64,000 bases of DNA from an uncultured Gammaproteobacteria bacterium (GTDB lineage Bacteria > Pseudomonadota > Gammaproteobacteria > HK1). Within the stretch, counting starts at the first letter, position 1. The number at the start of each line of letters is the position of its first letter. A program made the position numbers and the translations under genes. The stretch is taken from positions 31,960 to 95,959 of the forward strand of contig CAMYJH010000032.1 in assembly GCA_947258715.1 (NCBI GenBank), written 5' to 3'. Positions 54,925-63,344 of this stretch are shown piece after piece. The notes beneath the pieces were generated by a model. The model saw nothing but the letters and a program-made list of their open reading frames with translations. It was not told the DNA's origin and did not search any database.

Positions 54925-55746
54925 TTAGAAGAAGCTCTCACCAACGGTAATCACATCACCCGGTCGGATACGCGTCCCCGGCGTTGCCTGTCGGGCGCGC
55001 TGCGCGGGATCGCTGTCCCGGACCACCGTGATGTTTCGCTCGGATGCACGTTCGGTGTATCCCCCCGCCAAGGCCACCGCTTTTTGCACAGTGAGCCCGT
55101 CGACGTAGTTGAACCCCCCCGGATTCCGCACTTCACCTTTAATATAGAACAATCGGAAGGTGTCGATGCTGACGGTGACGTTGGGCTTCTTCAGATAGCC
55201 GTCCGAAAGCATCTCGGTAATGAGTCGCTGAAGCTCCGAGGCAGTGCGGCCGCGGACCTGGATTTCCCCAAGCAGAGGATAAGAAATCTTGCCGTTACCC
55301 TTGACGCGCTCGTCCTTGATGCTCAAATCGGGCTCGTCGTAAACGGTGACGGAAATCCCGTCACCCGTGTCAATCCGGTAGCTGTCGGCGCCTTCAAAGG
55401 CCGGCTGCGCGCTGCCGGTCTGAGCGACTGCGTCCTGCGCCAAGGCGCCCGACCCGGCTTCGCCTCCACTGGCTTTGCCCGTTGTAGATTCGCTCACTAG
55501 GGCCTTCGCGTTACTGCTCCCGACGTCCGTAGACAAAAGCAAAGTCGGATCGACCGAGGACTTGGGTTGCCCATCCGCGGACGTAGTCAACGCCACCGAT
55601 GACATTCCGGACACCGCCAGCAATGCGAAAATAATTCTGATCGACCAATGCCTCAAAACTGGTGCCCTCGTCACGCGCGCTATAGCTTCAACGGCTACCG
55701 CAGGAAATACCGCGTTGATACTCCCAAGAATACTTAAAATTCGCAT
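54925..55746 (-). CDS. Wza-type polysaccharide export protein with SLBB domain
   Basis: 273 aa. Hydrophobic N-terminal segment SIRIIFALLAVSGMSSVALT acts as export signal; there is no lipobox Cys. The PES domain (YRIDTGDGISVTVYDEPDLS, ISYPLLGEIQVRGRTASEL) and an SLBB domain (RLFYIKGEVRNPGGFNYVDG, RIRPGDVITVGES) follow. It forms the periplasmic/outer-membrane export channel with the autokinase encoded next. A GTG at 55674 would give a shorter signal peptide. It is much shorter than E. coli Wza and lacks the C-terminal outer-membrane helix, so it may depend on the adjacent barrel protein. Confidence 0.9.
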   Translation of the reverse strand: MRILSILGSINAVFPAVAVEAIARVTRAPVLRHWSIRIIFALLAVSGMSSVALTTSADGQPKSSVDPTLLLSTDVGSSNAKALVSESTTGKASGGEAGSGALAQDAVAQTGSAQPAFEGADSYRIDTGDGISVTVYDEPDLSIKDERVKGNGKISYPLLGEIQVRGRTASELQRLITEMLSDGYLKKPNVTVSIDTFRLFYIKGEVRNPGGFNYVDGLTVQKAVALAGGYTERASERNITVVRDSDPAQRARQATPGTRIRPGDVITVGESFF

Positions 55747-55815
55747 CCGGACAGTGCCGGTCTACTGATACATAGACGGTGATCACAAAGACCACGTGAA
55801 CCACGTCACAAAACT

Positions 55816-57243
55816 TTAATTCATCAAATCTCCGCCACCTGAACCCCGCTCCAACAACACGTTCAGCTCGATGAAGACAATGGAATTGTCGTATTCAGCG
55901 CTGGAATCGTCCGAGCTTTGGGTCAGATATTCGAAACCACCGCGCAACTGAACGAAGCGGTTGAGGCGATAATTTGCGGCCAAGTCGAGTCGATACAGGT
56001 CGTCCTCGCGGTCAGATTCGAAATCCGCGTGCTGAAACTCGAGCCCTGCCTCGGTCAGCAGACGCGAGCTGAACCCGTGGCGCCAACGAAGCCCTGCGGT
56101 GTCCACCACAACCGAGCCACCACCCTGACCGGAGTCCGCAATGTCGCGGGAACCGTAAGCGGTGAAGGAACTGTAGGATCGCGGCGACCATTCCACTTCG
56201 AAATCGAAGCTGGCTTCTGAAAAATCGTTCTGGCCCGGATCGTCAAAGTCATTCTCGAGGAAGCCGACCTTCACCTCGCCGCGGGTCCTCGCGGTGGCCC
56301 TCCAGGCGACGCCCACCAGGGTCTCCAGCTCCCAATTGTCCAAAGGCGTCGCCGAATCCGTGTAGTCGGTGAAACTGAGGTCCGCATCCGCCACCAGGGA
56401 AAGCTTGGAACCCAGGTTGTAGCGCCCTTTTAGCGCGAAAGACTGGCGGTCGAAGTCCCGAGAGCCCTGGTTATTGTTGAGGTAGCGGATTCCGGACTGC
56501 TCAAATCCGATGCCGAACCCGCCCTTGGTCGGAAGCACTGATGCCCAGGCACGGCCGAAGGTGGCGGTAATCCCCGCGTGATGATGGCGCCAGCGGTCCG
56601 GCTCCTTCGAGCCAGTCAAGCGAGAGGTAAATGCGCCGCGCCGGTCGTGGCCGAAAGACAGCCCATTGTCCAGAACAAGCTTTAATTTTCGGTGCAAGCG
56701 CAAATGCGCATCGGCGATAAAATCGTGGTCGAAGTAGTTTTCATCAGAAATATCGAAATGGCTGGCGTACTCGCCCTCGTAGCCGAGCAGAAAATCGTGG
56801 CGTCCGACACGCCCTTCCAAAAGCGCTTTTGGTGTCGTTCTAAGAATGAGCGACGACTCTTCGTTGGAACTGCTTCTGAGAACGTTGTCGTCGTAAAGCG
56901 TGGCCACCGTCAGTCCTAGATGCAGAGCTGAGAATCGCGGTTGAAACCGTCCCGGCTCCCGCGCCTCTGGCCCGTCGGAAACCAGCGCCTCGTCACGAAC
57001 GTCTTCCGAAAGCTGGTCGCTCAAACGCAGCTGGATGCCCTCGTTTGCAGCCGCGAGGATTACCGTGGACGTGCCCAGCAGCAGTCCAAGACAGAGCGCC
57101 CGCGACGCCAGTTCGGCCGCGGCCGAGCGAAATTGGGCAAGACGACGATGACCCACGGGCGATACTCGTCCGTCGCTTGGATCACGCAGATGCCGAGTAA
57201 TGAAGTTGACCGCTACCGAGCCCTTCACCGAATTTGCAGACAC
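55816..57243 (-). CDS. Outer-membrane beta-barrel protein of the polysaccharide locus
   Basis: 475 aa. A long N-terminal region with hydrophobic core RALCLGLLLGTSTVILAA serves as signal peptide. The mature part shows alternating strands ending in aromatic residues, such as GLTVATLYDDNVLRSSSNE, GEYASHFDISDENYFDHDF and FEYLTQSSDDSSAEYDNS. This fits the BBP2/porin-2-like barrel family common in exopolysaccharide loci. It may be the outer-membrane exit, working with the short Wza-type protein. It is the first gene of the operon. Confidence 0.82.
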   Translation of the reverse strand: MSANSVKGSVAVNFITRHLRDPSDGRVSPVGHRRLAQFRSAAAELASRALCLGLLLGTSTVILAAANEGIQLRLSDQLSEDVRDEALVSDGPEAREPGRFQPRFSALHLGLTVATLYDDNVLRSSSNEESSLILRTTPKALLEGRVGRHDFLLGYEGEYASHFDISDENYFDHDFIADAHLRLHRKLKLVLDNGLSFGHDRRGAFTSRLTGSKEPDRWRHHHAGITATFGRAWASVLPTKGGFGIGFEQSGIRYLNNNQGSRDFDRQSFALKGRYNLGSKLSLVADADLSFTDYTDSATPLDNWELETLVGVAWRATARTRGEVKVGFLENDFDDPGQNDFSEASFDFEVEWSPRSYSSFTAYGSRDIADSGQGGGSVVVDTAGLRWRHGFSSRLLTEAGLEFQHADFESDREDDLYRLDLAANYRLNRFVQLRGGFEYLTQSSDDSSAEYDNSIVFIELNVLLERGSGGGDLMN

Positions 57244-57592
57244 GGACCATTGCCGCCGAATCGAGCCGCCAAACGGGCAAAGGGCATGGTGACAAAAGGG
57301 CGTGTCAGCCCCCCCTTTAAAAAGCGAAGCAATATCTTTAATTTATCGCCTATCTTATTGTTATAATGAATATTTTATAGCACAGCGTTAACCCGTTTCC
57401 CAGCCGATCGGTGCCCTCCGAGCGGTTACTGGGCGATTTAGCACTGGAGTAAAAATCTAGCAGACGGCGCCGGCGTTGGAATCGTATCCGCGGATAGGCG
57501 AAAGTGCCCTGGGACGGCAACTTCGGCCGGGGATACGGACCTTGGTTGCGTCCCGGCCCCGGGGGGTACCCAGCGCCAAATCAGGGGCAGAG
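57244..57592. other. 349-bp intergenic region upstream of the polysaccharide operon
   Basis: AT-rich DNA at 57310-57385 stands out in a GC-rich region and has several -10-like hexamers on the minus strand (TATAAA, TATTCA), so it probably holds the operon promoter; I cannot fix a -35. Nearer FecR are a 12-bp palindrome TATCCGCGGATA (57485-57496) and the inverted repeat CGTATCC/GGATACG (57483-57489 and 57531-57537) enclosing smaller GC hairpins. No gene is seen. Confidence 0.4.
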
Positions 57593-58750
57593 CTAACTGG
57601 AACTGACGGTGCCACCTCCACCGGATCCCGAACCCGGCACCAGAGGCGGAGGAACGACCACATTCGGATCCGTTTGCGGCTGCGCTTCGCCGACTGCGGG
57701 TAAAAGGCCGGGGACGAAGGGATCGGGCTCGCCGGTGTCAGCCACGGTCACGTCGGGAACCGGCGGCGGGGCCACGGCCGGGCGCGTGTCCGGCGGCGGC
57801 GGCAGCGTTGGGGCGGCGTCGCTGGTCGGCCCATTGGGGCCACCTTCATCTTGCGCCAGGGCCGTGCTCAAAGTGAGATCCGGCTGCCCGGCGAGGCGCT
57901 CGCCGGCGCGCTCGGCATAGTCTTTGAGTTCGCGGCATTTGCAGAGGTAGCCGAGACCGGTGGCGCCGTTCGAGACCATGGCAGCGCGCATGCCTGCAAA
58001 CACATTCGCGGGCAGCTTGAAGCTGGAAATCGGATTCGGGCCCCCTGCGCCGCTGACGCTGACGATTTGCCCACCTTTCGCCATCGCGCTCCGTTTCGTC
58101 AATCCTTGGTCCACCCTCAGCTCGAGGCCCTTGCTCAGGTTACAAACTAGGCAGCCGCCGTCTTCGGTGGCGACACTTTCGCCCGTATAGGCATGCCGGG
58201 TGAGCGCATCGCCGCTTTCGTCAGGTGCGGCGCTCAGAGTGGTGTTGTTGACCTCAACGCGGAAGGCGTCGTTGTCCTCGAACATGAAGCGTCCGCTTCC
58301 GGCTATCACTTCGAGCAGCGTCTCCCCGGATGAAAGTCGGGACACGCGAACGCGGGAATTCGGGCAGATGAAGACCATGCTGCCGCTGTCGAGTTTCAAT
58401 ATTCCCATGGCGTTGGGTGCGGTGCTGATGAGCTCTCCCCCCGAAAACGCGTAGGTCGTGTTTTCGACAGGAATCCGAGCACCGCCCCAGTTCACTTCGA
58501 CCGGGCCGTTGGTGTAAAGCACACCGCTCACTAGCGGCGAGCTGATTGCGCCCGATACGGAACCGGCGTGAGATGAGCCCGCAGCCGAACGCTCGAGCGT
58601 TGGCTCCCCGCTCGCAACGGTCAGCGGCGCAGGTGCGCTGGCCGCGTTCAACAGATAGCTGCCCAGCGCCATCGGCACGCCGAAGGCGACGCTCAGCAAC
58701 AAAATCAACATCGCCACATTGCTGCGGCGTTTGTTCCGGGTTCGTTTCAT
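57593..58750 (-). CDS. FecR-domain protein with Cys pairs and Pro-rich tail
   Basis: 385 aa. N-terminal membrane anchor or signal (NVAMLILLLSVAFGVPMALG), then a FecR-like domain (APNAMGILKLDSGSMVFICP, SGETLLEVIAGSGRFMFED). The next part has GGCLVCNLSKG and LGYLCKCRELKDYAERAG, four Cys in two short pairs, then about 100 residues rich in Pro, Asp and Val ending in a Gly/Ser tail. The function is unknown; a periplasmic structural or signalling role for the polysaccharide locus is inference. It lies upstream on the same strand but is separated by a likely promoter. Confidence 0.75.
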   Translation of the reverse strand: MKRTRNKRRSNVAMLILLLSVAFGVPMALGSYLLNAASAPAPLTVASGEPTLERSAAGSSHAGSVSGAISSPLVSGVLYTNGPVEVNWGGARIPVENTTYAFSGGELISTAPNAMGILKLDSGSMVFICPNSRVRVSRLSSGETLLEVIAGSGRFMFEDNDAFRVEVNNTTLSAAPDESGDALTRHAYTGESVATEDGGCLVCNLSKGLELRVDQGLTKRSAMAKGGQIVSVSGAGGPNPISSFKLPANVFAGMRAAMVSNGATGLGYLCKCRELKDYAERAGERLAGQPDLTLSTALAQDEGGPNGPTSDAAPTLPPPPDTRPAVAPPPVPDVTVADTGEPDPFVPGLLPAVGEAQPQTDPNVVVPPPLVPGSGSGGGGTVSSS

Positions 58751-58891
58751 GACTGGGCATGTTATCGGCGCGAGTCGCTAATTATTGAGACCGTAGTCAC
58801 GAGTTAACGCAGTTTTCCCGCCCTCACCCCGCATATAGCAGGCCAACACGGGTTCTTCGGGAACGGGATTCGTTCGACGGATAAATAGGGC

Positions 58892-59452
58892 TCAGGCGAG
58901 CTCGGCACGGACGCGGCTCCAGTCGAAGGCGGGACCGGGATCGGTTTTGCGTCCGGGCGCGATGTCGCTGTGACCGGTGATGCGATTCAGGGTGATTTCG
59001 GGCCAGGCCTTCATCAATAGCTTCAGCACCGAGATCAGGCGCCGGTATTGCGCTTCCTCGTAGGGGAGGTCATCGCTGCCTTCGAGCTCGATACCGATAG
59101 AAAAATCGTTGCAGCGCTCACGCCCACAGAACACCGACTCCCCTGCATGCCAGGCCCTGTGGCTGAACGGTACGAACTGCACCAACTCGCCGTCGCGTCG
59201 AACATAAAGATGCGCGGAAACGCTGAGGTGCGAGATCTCCGAAAAATACGGATCAATGTCCGGGTCGAGGCGATTACAGAAAAACGCCTCCACGTATGCG
59301 TTTCCAAACTCCCCTGGTGGCAGGCTGATGCCGTGGAGAACCACCAGATCGATGCCGCATTCTTCGGGACGTGGGTCACAGTTTGGCGAGGGACAGCGCC
59401 TTGCTCCGAGGATCCAGGCTTTTTCTCTATCGAACTTCATAGCGCAGTTCAA
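58892..59452 (-). CDS. ampD: 1,6-anhydro-N-acetylmuramyl-L-alanine amidase AmpD
   Basis: 186 aa, cytoplasmic. It removes the peptide from anhydromuropeptides during cell-wall recycling. Zinc ligands are the His in DLVVLHGISLPPG, the second His in the GHSDIAPGRKTDPGPAFDW motif, and its Asp; the family segment RCNDFSIGIELEG is present. The start is most likely the TTG at 59452, since AGGAGG lies 5 nt before it and is too far (17 nt) from the ATG at 59440. Slt, encoded 26 kb away, makes its substrate. Confidence 0.95.
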   Translation of the reverse strand: MNCAMKFDREKAWILGARRCPSPNCDPRPEECGIDLVVLHGISLPPGEFGNAYVEAFFCNRLDPDIDPYFSEISHLSVSAHLYVRRDGELVQFVPFSHRAWHAGESVFCGRERCNDFSIGIELEGSDDLPYEEAQYRRLISVLKLLMKAWPEITLNRITGHSDIAPGRKTDPGPAFDWSRVRAELA

Positions 59453-59556
59453 GGTCGCCTCCTGGGCGCCGGTCGGATCATGTTCGTGTCGAAGATTAGT
59501 TCAGGCCGTCACGTCTCGGGGTGAAATCCGGCTCCAATGGCATCATATTGCTTAAT

Positions 59557-60102
59557 ATGAGGACACAACACGAGGGCGAGAAAGGTTCACCGCGGCGACT
59601 CGGTTTCGGCATGATCGTGTTCGCCTGGCTGCTGGTTCTGGGGATTCTGAGCGCCTATTTCAGCGGTTGGCTGGGCGAGCAGCGAAATCCCAACCAGAGC
59701 GTCGAGACCGCCATCACCGCCGGCGGCGAGCGGGAGGTGGTGCTGAAACAGAACCGCTACGGGCACTACGTGGCCAGCGGTCATATTAATGGGGTCGAGG
59801 CGACGTTCTTGCTGGATACGGGGGCCACCGACGTTTCGGTTCCGGCAGACCTCGCCGAGACGGCGGGCCTTCAGGCGGGACCGCCGGCGCGGGCCCAGAC
59901 GGCTGCTGGAGTGATCACGACCCGAATGACCCGCATTGATCGCGTCCGCCTCGGCGGGATCGTGCTGGAAAACGTGCGCGCCCACATCAACCCACGCATG
60001 CGGGGCGACGAGGTTCTGCTGGGCATGAGTTTCTTGAGACAGCTCGAATTCACCCAGCGGGGCGATGAGCTCACTCTGCGCCAGAGAAAACCTCCGGCAT
60101 GA
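59557..60102 (+). CDS. Membrane-anchored retropepsin-like aspartic protease
   Basis: 181 aa. One N-terminal membrane helix (GFGMIVFAWLLVLGILSAYFS), then a clan AA aspartic protease domain with the single catalytic motif ATFLLDTGATDVSVP and GMSFLRQLEFTQRGDELTLR at the end, as in TIGR02281-type proteins. Active form should be a homodimer. The domain is probably periplasmic. Its stop overlaps the nadC start (ATGA), an odd pairing with an NAD-synthesis enzyme. Substrate unknown. Confidence 0.85.
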   Translation: MRTQHEGEKGSPRRLGFGMIVFAWLLVLGILSAYFSGWLGEQRNPNQSVETAITAGGEREVVLKQNRYGHYVASGHINGVEATFLLDTGATDVSVPADLAETAGLQAGPPARAQTAAGVITTRMTRIDRVRLGGIVLENVRAHINPRMRGDEVLLGMSFLRQLEFTQRGDELTLRQRKPPA

Positions 60103-60980
60103 CCCAGGCGCCCGCTCACGTGGCGATGACACCTGCACTGCCGGATGCAGCCTCGATTGCCCAAAACGTACGCCAGGCGTTGGCAGAAGACGTCGGCAGC
60201 GGTGACGTGACCGCAGCGCTGGTTGCGGAAGCTTGCCGGGCGCGGGCGCGGGTGGTTTGCCGCGAACCTGCGGTGCTTTGCGGTCGCGACTGGTTCGATC
60301 AAGTCTACGCTCAGCTGGATGAGCGTGTTTCCGTCTGCTGGCAGTCCCGCGACGGCGACCCGCTGGCACCGGACCAGTGCGTCGGCGTGATCGAGGGTCC
60401 AGCCCGGGCGGTGCTGACTGGCGAGCGCACCGCGCTCAACTTTATTCAGCTGCTCTCCGGCACGGCGACCGCGGCAAGTCGTTGCGCGCAGGCGGTTGAA
60501 GGCACCGGCACCCGGATTCTCGATACGCGCAAAACGCTGCCGGGATTACGGCTTGCACAAAAATACGCGGTGCGTTGCGGCGGTTGTGACAATCACCGAC
60601 TTGGCCTATATGACGCCATCCTGATCAAGGACAACCACATCGTCATCGCGGGATCCGTGGCTGCGGCGGTGAGCGCCGCGCGGCGGCTGAATCCAGATCT
60701 AACCCTGGAAGTGGAGGTAGAAAGCATCGAACAGCTCAATCAAGCCATCGAGGCCGGCGCCGACATCATCATGCTGGACAACTTCCGCAAGGAGACGCTG
60801 CGCGATGCCGTGTCGATGACCGCAGGGAGAGCGAAGCTCGAGATTTCCGGAAACGTGTCGCTGCAAGAGATCCGCGCGCTGGCAGAGACGGGAGTGGACT
60901 ACATTTCCCTCGGCGCGCTGACCAAGAACGTCTGCGCCATTGATTTCTCCATGGACTTCGAGCCACTCAAGGCCAGCTGA
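60099..60980 (+). CDS. nadC: Nicotinate-nucleotide pyrophosphorylase (quinolinate phosphoribosyltransferase)
   Basis: 293 aa. It makes nicotinate mononucleotide from quinolinate and PRPP, the step after NadB/NadA. Signature segments are AEDVGSGDVTAALV, ERTALNFIQLLSGTAT, TRKTLPGLRLAQKYAVRCGG, LIKDNHI and EVEVESIEQLNQAIEAGADI. It starts within the retropepsin gene by ATGA overlap, and converges with fcl 8 bp away. Confidence 0.97.
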   Translation: MTQAPAHVAMTPALPDAASIAQNVRQALAEDVGSGDVTAALVAEACRARARVVCREPAVLCGRDWFDQVYAQLDERVSVCWQSRDGDPLAPDQCVGVIEGPARAVLTGERTALNFIQLLSGTATAASRCAQAVEGTGTRILDTRKTLPGLRLAQKYAVRCGGCDNHRLGLYDAILIKDNHIVIAGSVAAAVSAARRLNPDLTLEVEVESIEQLNQAIEAGADIIMLDNFRKETLRDAVSMTAGRAKLEISGNVSLQEIRALAETGVDYISLGALTKNVCAIDFSMDFEPLKAS

Positions 60981-60988
60981 ACGTTCGC

Positions 60989-61987
60989 TCAAGCCACCTT
61001 CATTTTCAGGCGCTTCAAGTAATCGGAATAGGCAAGCGCGATGCCGTCTCGAAGCGATGTTTCTGGGGACCATCCAAGGGCGCGTATTCGGCTAATGTCC
61101 AGAAGCTTTTGCGCCATACCGTCTGGGCGGGACCGGTCCCAGTCGATGCCGCCTTTGTAACCGACGACCTCAGCAACTATTTCAGAGAGCCCACGAATGG
61201 AGATGTCTATCCCTGCGCCGACGTTGATCATCGGCGGCGCGTCGGCCGGGAATGCTGCGGTGAGCGCCTTGCTGGACATCCCCGCAATCAAGAGCGCAGC
61301 TTTGGCAAAGTCGTCGCTGCACAGGAATTCCCGCTTAGGCTTTCCGCTTCCCCACACCGTCATCGACGTTTTTCTTGCCATCTTTGCTTCGTGGGCTCTG
61401 CGAATCAGCGCCGCGAACACGTGAGAGTCATTCGGGTGGTAGTTGTCGCCGATGCCGTACATGTTAGTGGGCATCAGAGCGACGAACTCGGTACCGTACT
61501 GGCGGTTGTAGGACCAGCAGGCTTCCATCCCCGCGATTTTGGCGATGGCATAGGGGCGGTTGGTGGGCTCCAGGGGCCCGCTGAGTAGGTACTCTTCGCG
61601 CATGGGCTGGGGACAGTTCTTGGGATAGATGCAGGAAGAGCCGAGGAATATCAGCCGTTTGACCTTCGCGCGCCAGGCTTCGTGAATGACATTGCTTTGA
61701 ATTGCGAGATTCGAGTGGACAAATTCGGCAGGATATGTGTCGTTTGCGAGAATCCCACCTACTTTTGCAGCGCACAGAAAAACGACGTCGGGCCTCTCGG
61801 CTCGGAAAAACTCGATCACGTCAATTTGTCTAGTGAGCTCCAGCTGCAAATGGGATCGCGTGATGAGGTGACACGCACCCTGCGCCTCAAGTGCGCGATG
61901 GATAGCGGAGCCAACAAGCCCGCGGTGCCCGGCAACGTAAACTCGCATGCGCTTAAGATCAATGGTTTCGATCCTATCTCTTGACAT
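60989..61987 (-). CDS. fcl: GDP-L-fucose synthase
   Basis: 332 aa from an ATG at 61987 with GGAGGT 4-5 nt upstream; the frame is open further but lacks support. NADP motif YVAGHRGLVGSAIHRALEAQG, catalytic RPYAIAKIAGMEACWSYNRQYG (Tyr/Lys) and GSSCIYPKNCPQPMREE. It epimerises and reduces the Gmd product to GDP-L-fucose. It follows gmd by 40 bp in an operon. Confidence 0.95.
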   Translation of the reverse strand: MSRDRIETIDLKRMRVYVAGHRGLVGSAIHRALEAQGACHLITRSHLQLELTRQIDVIEFFRAERPDVVFLCAAKVGGILANDTYPAEFVHSNLAIQSNVIHEAWRAKVKRLIFLGSSCIYPKNCPQPMREEYLLSGPLEPTNRPYAIAKIAGMEACWSYNRQYGTEFVALMPTNMYGIGDNYHPNDSHVFAALIRRAHEAKMARKTSMTVWGSGKPKREFLCSDDFAKAALLIAGMSSKALTAAFPADAPPMINVGAGIDISIRGLSEIVAEVVGYKGGIDWDRSRPDGMAQKLLDISRIRALGWSPETSLRDGIALAYSDYLKRLKMKVA

Positions 61988-62027
61988 CACCACCTCCGGC
62001 GCAATTCCGCTAACATATATATTTAGA

Positions 62028-63152
62028 CTATTCGTTGTACTCGTAGGACTTAAAGCCTCCATCCCGCACCAAGCGGTCTCGCCGTGCAAGACCTAGGTCA
62101 TCGCTTACCATTTCGGTGACCAGTTCGTGAAAACTCGTCTTTGGCCTCCAACCGAGCTGGGAATGCGCTTTAGTCGCGTCGCCCAGGAGATCGTCTACTT
62201 CCGTGGGACGAAAATATCGCCGGTCCACGGAGACCACTACGTCACCCGGGCGGCAAGCCGGTTTCTGGTCTCCCTTTGCCTCCACTGACTCGACCAACCC
62301 CTGCTCGTCGACCCCCTGGCCTTCCCAGCGAAGTTTTATTCCCGCTTCCCCGAAAGCGGCATCGGCAAATTCACGCACCGAGCGCTGCTCTCCGGTGGCA
62401 ATGACGAAGTCGTCGGGTTCAGGCTGTTGAAGGATCAACCACTGGGCCTCGACAAAATCCCGCGCGTGACCCCAGTCGCGGCGCACGTTCAGGTTGCCGA
62501 TGTACAACCTCTCCTGAAGCCCAAGGGCAATGCGCGCAACCGCACGGGTGATTTTCCGGGTGACGAAGGTCTCGCCGCGTATGGGGGATTCATGATTGAA
62601 GAGTATGCCGTTGCAGGCATATAGCCCGTAAGCCTCGCGGAAATTCACGGTAATCCAATAAGCGTAAAGCTTGGCCGCCCCATAAGGCGATCGGGGATAA
62701 AAGGGGGTACGCTCGGTCTGCGGCGATTCCTGCACCTTGCCGAAGAGTTCGGAGGTGGAGGCTTGATAAAAGCGGGTTTTCTTCTCCAGGCCTAAGATTC
62801 GAATCGCCTCGAGCGCGCGCAGCGTGCCTAGTGCGTCCGCGTTGGCGGTGTACTCGGGCGTTTCGAACGAGACGCCCACGTGGCTCTGAGCCGCCAGGTT
62901 ATAAAGCTCGTCCGGCTGAACTACCTGAATCGCCCGAAGCACGTTGGTGGCGTCAGTCATGTCCCCGTAGTGGAGAATAAAGCTGCGATCTTTCTCGTGG
63001 GGATCCTGGTAAAGGTGATCGATGCGGTCGGTATTGAAGCTCGACGCTCGCCGCTTGATGCCGTGCACCTCGTAGCCTTTGTTCAGCAAGTACTCGGCAA
63101 GATACGCCCCGTCTTGTCCGGTCACACCGGTAATCAGCGCACGCTTTGCCAT
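62028..63152 (-). CDS. gmd: GDP-mannose 4,6-dehydratase
   Basis: 374 aa. NADP motif [41 protein letters not shown] and the YxxxK site in [22 protein letters not shown]. The active-site loop and nucleotide-contact segment [17 protein letters not shown] are present. It makes GDP-4-keto-6-deoxymannose for Fcl. GGGGGA lies 7 nt before the ATG. GDP-L-fucose probably feeds the polysaccharide locus. The 192 bp upstream hold no gene. Confidence 0.96.
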   Translation of the reverse strand: MAKRALITGVTGQDGAYLAEYLLNKGYEVHGIKRRASSFNTDRIDHLYQDPHEKDRSFILHYGDMTDATNVLRAIQVVQPDELYNLAAQSHVGVSFETPEYTANADALGTLRALEAIRILGLEKKTRFYQASTSELFGKVQESPQTERTPFYPRSPYGAAKLYAYWITVNFREAYGLYACNGILFNHESPIRGETFVTRKITRAVARIALGLQERLYIGNLNVRRDWGHARDFVEAQWLILQQPEPDDFVIATGEQRSVREFADAAFGEAGIKLRWEGQGVDEQGLVESVEAKGDQKPACRPGDVVVSVDRRYFRPTEVDDLLGDATKAHSQLGWRPKTSFHELVTEMVSDDLGLARRDRLVRDGGFKSYEYNE

Positions 63153-63344
63153 AGATATCCCCCGTGCGGCGTCAATATACTGCCCTGCCTGATTGCCGAT
63201 TCATTTAGATACACAGATTTGACGCTTGGATCATCGTATTAAAAATAGCGCGTAATTAGTCCGAGCGTGGGAGATTCGAACCATTTTTTTTCGCGAAGTC
63301 GCGCGCCGTCGCGAATGTTGGAACTTTCCAGGCGCTCTTCGGGT

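Noticed and set aside
55760..55800. Inverted-repeat-like GTGATCAC and CCACGTG motifs before the export gene
   Set aside because: The elements are short and not symmetrically spaced; no known operator fits.
57480..57545. Resemblance to a GEMM (cyclic di-GMP) riboswitch: GAAA-type loop and GGGACG followed by a GC stem on the plus strand
   Set aside because: The conserved GEMM core sequences are not matched, and on the strand where it resembles GEMM no gene follows.
35640..58750. Exosortase or PEP-CTERM system associated with the polysaccharide locus
   Set aside because: The barrel, export, kinase and FecR genes recall such loci, but no exosortase gene and no PEP-CTERM tail is present; the FecR protein ends in a Gly/Ser tail instead.
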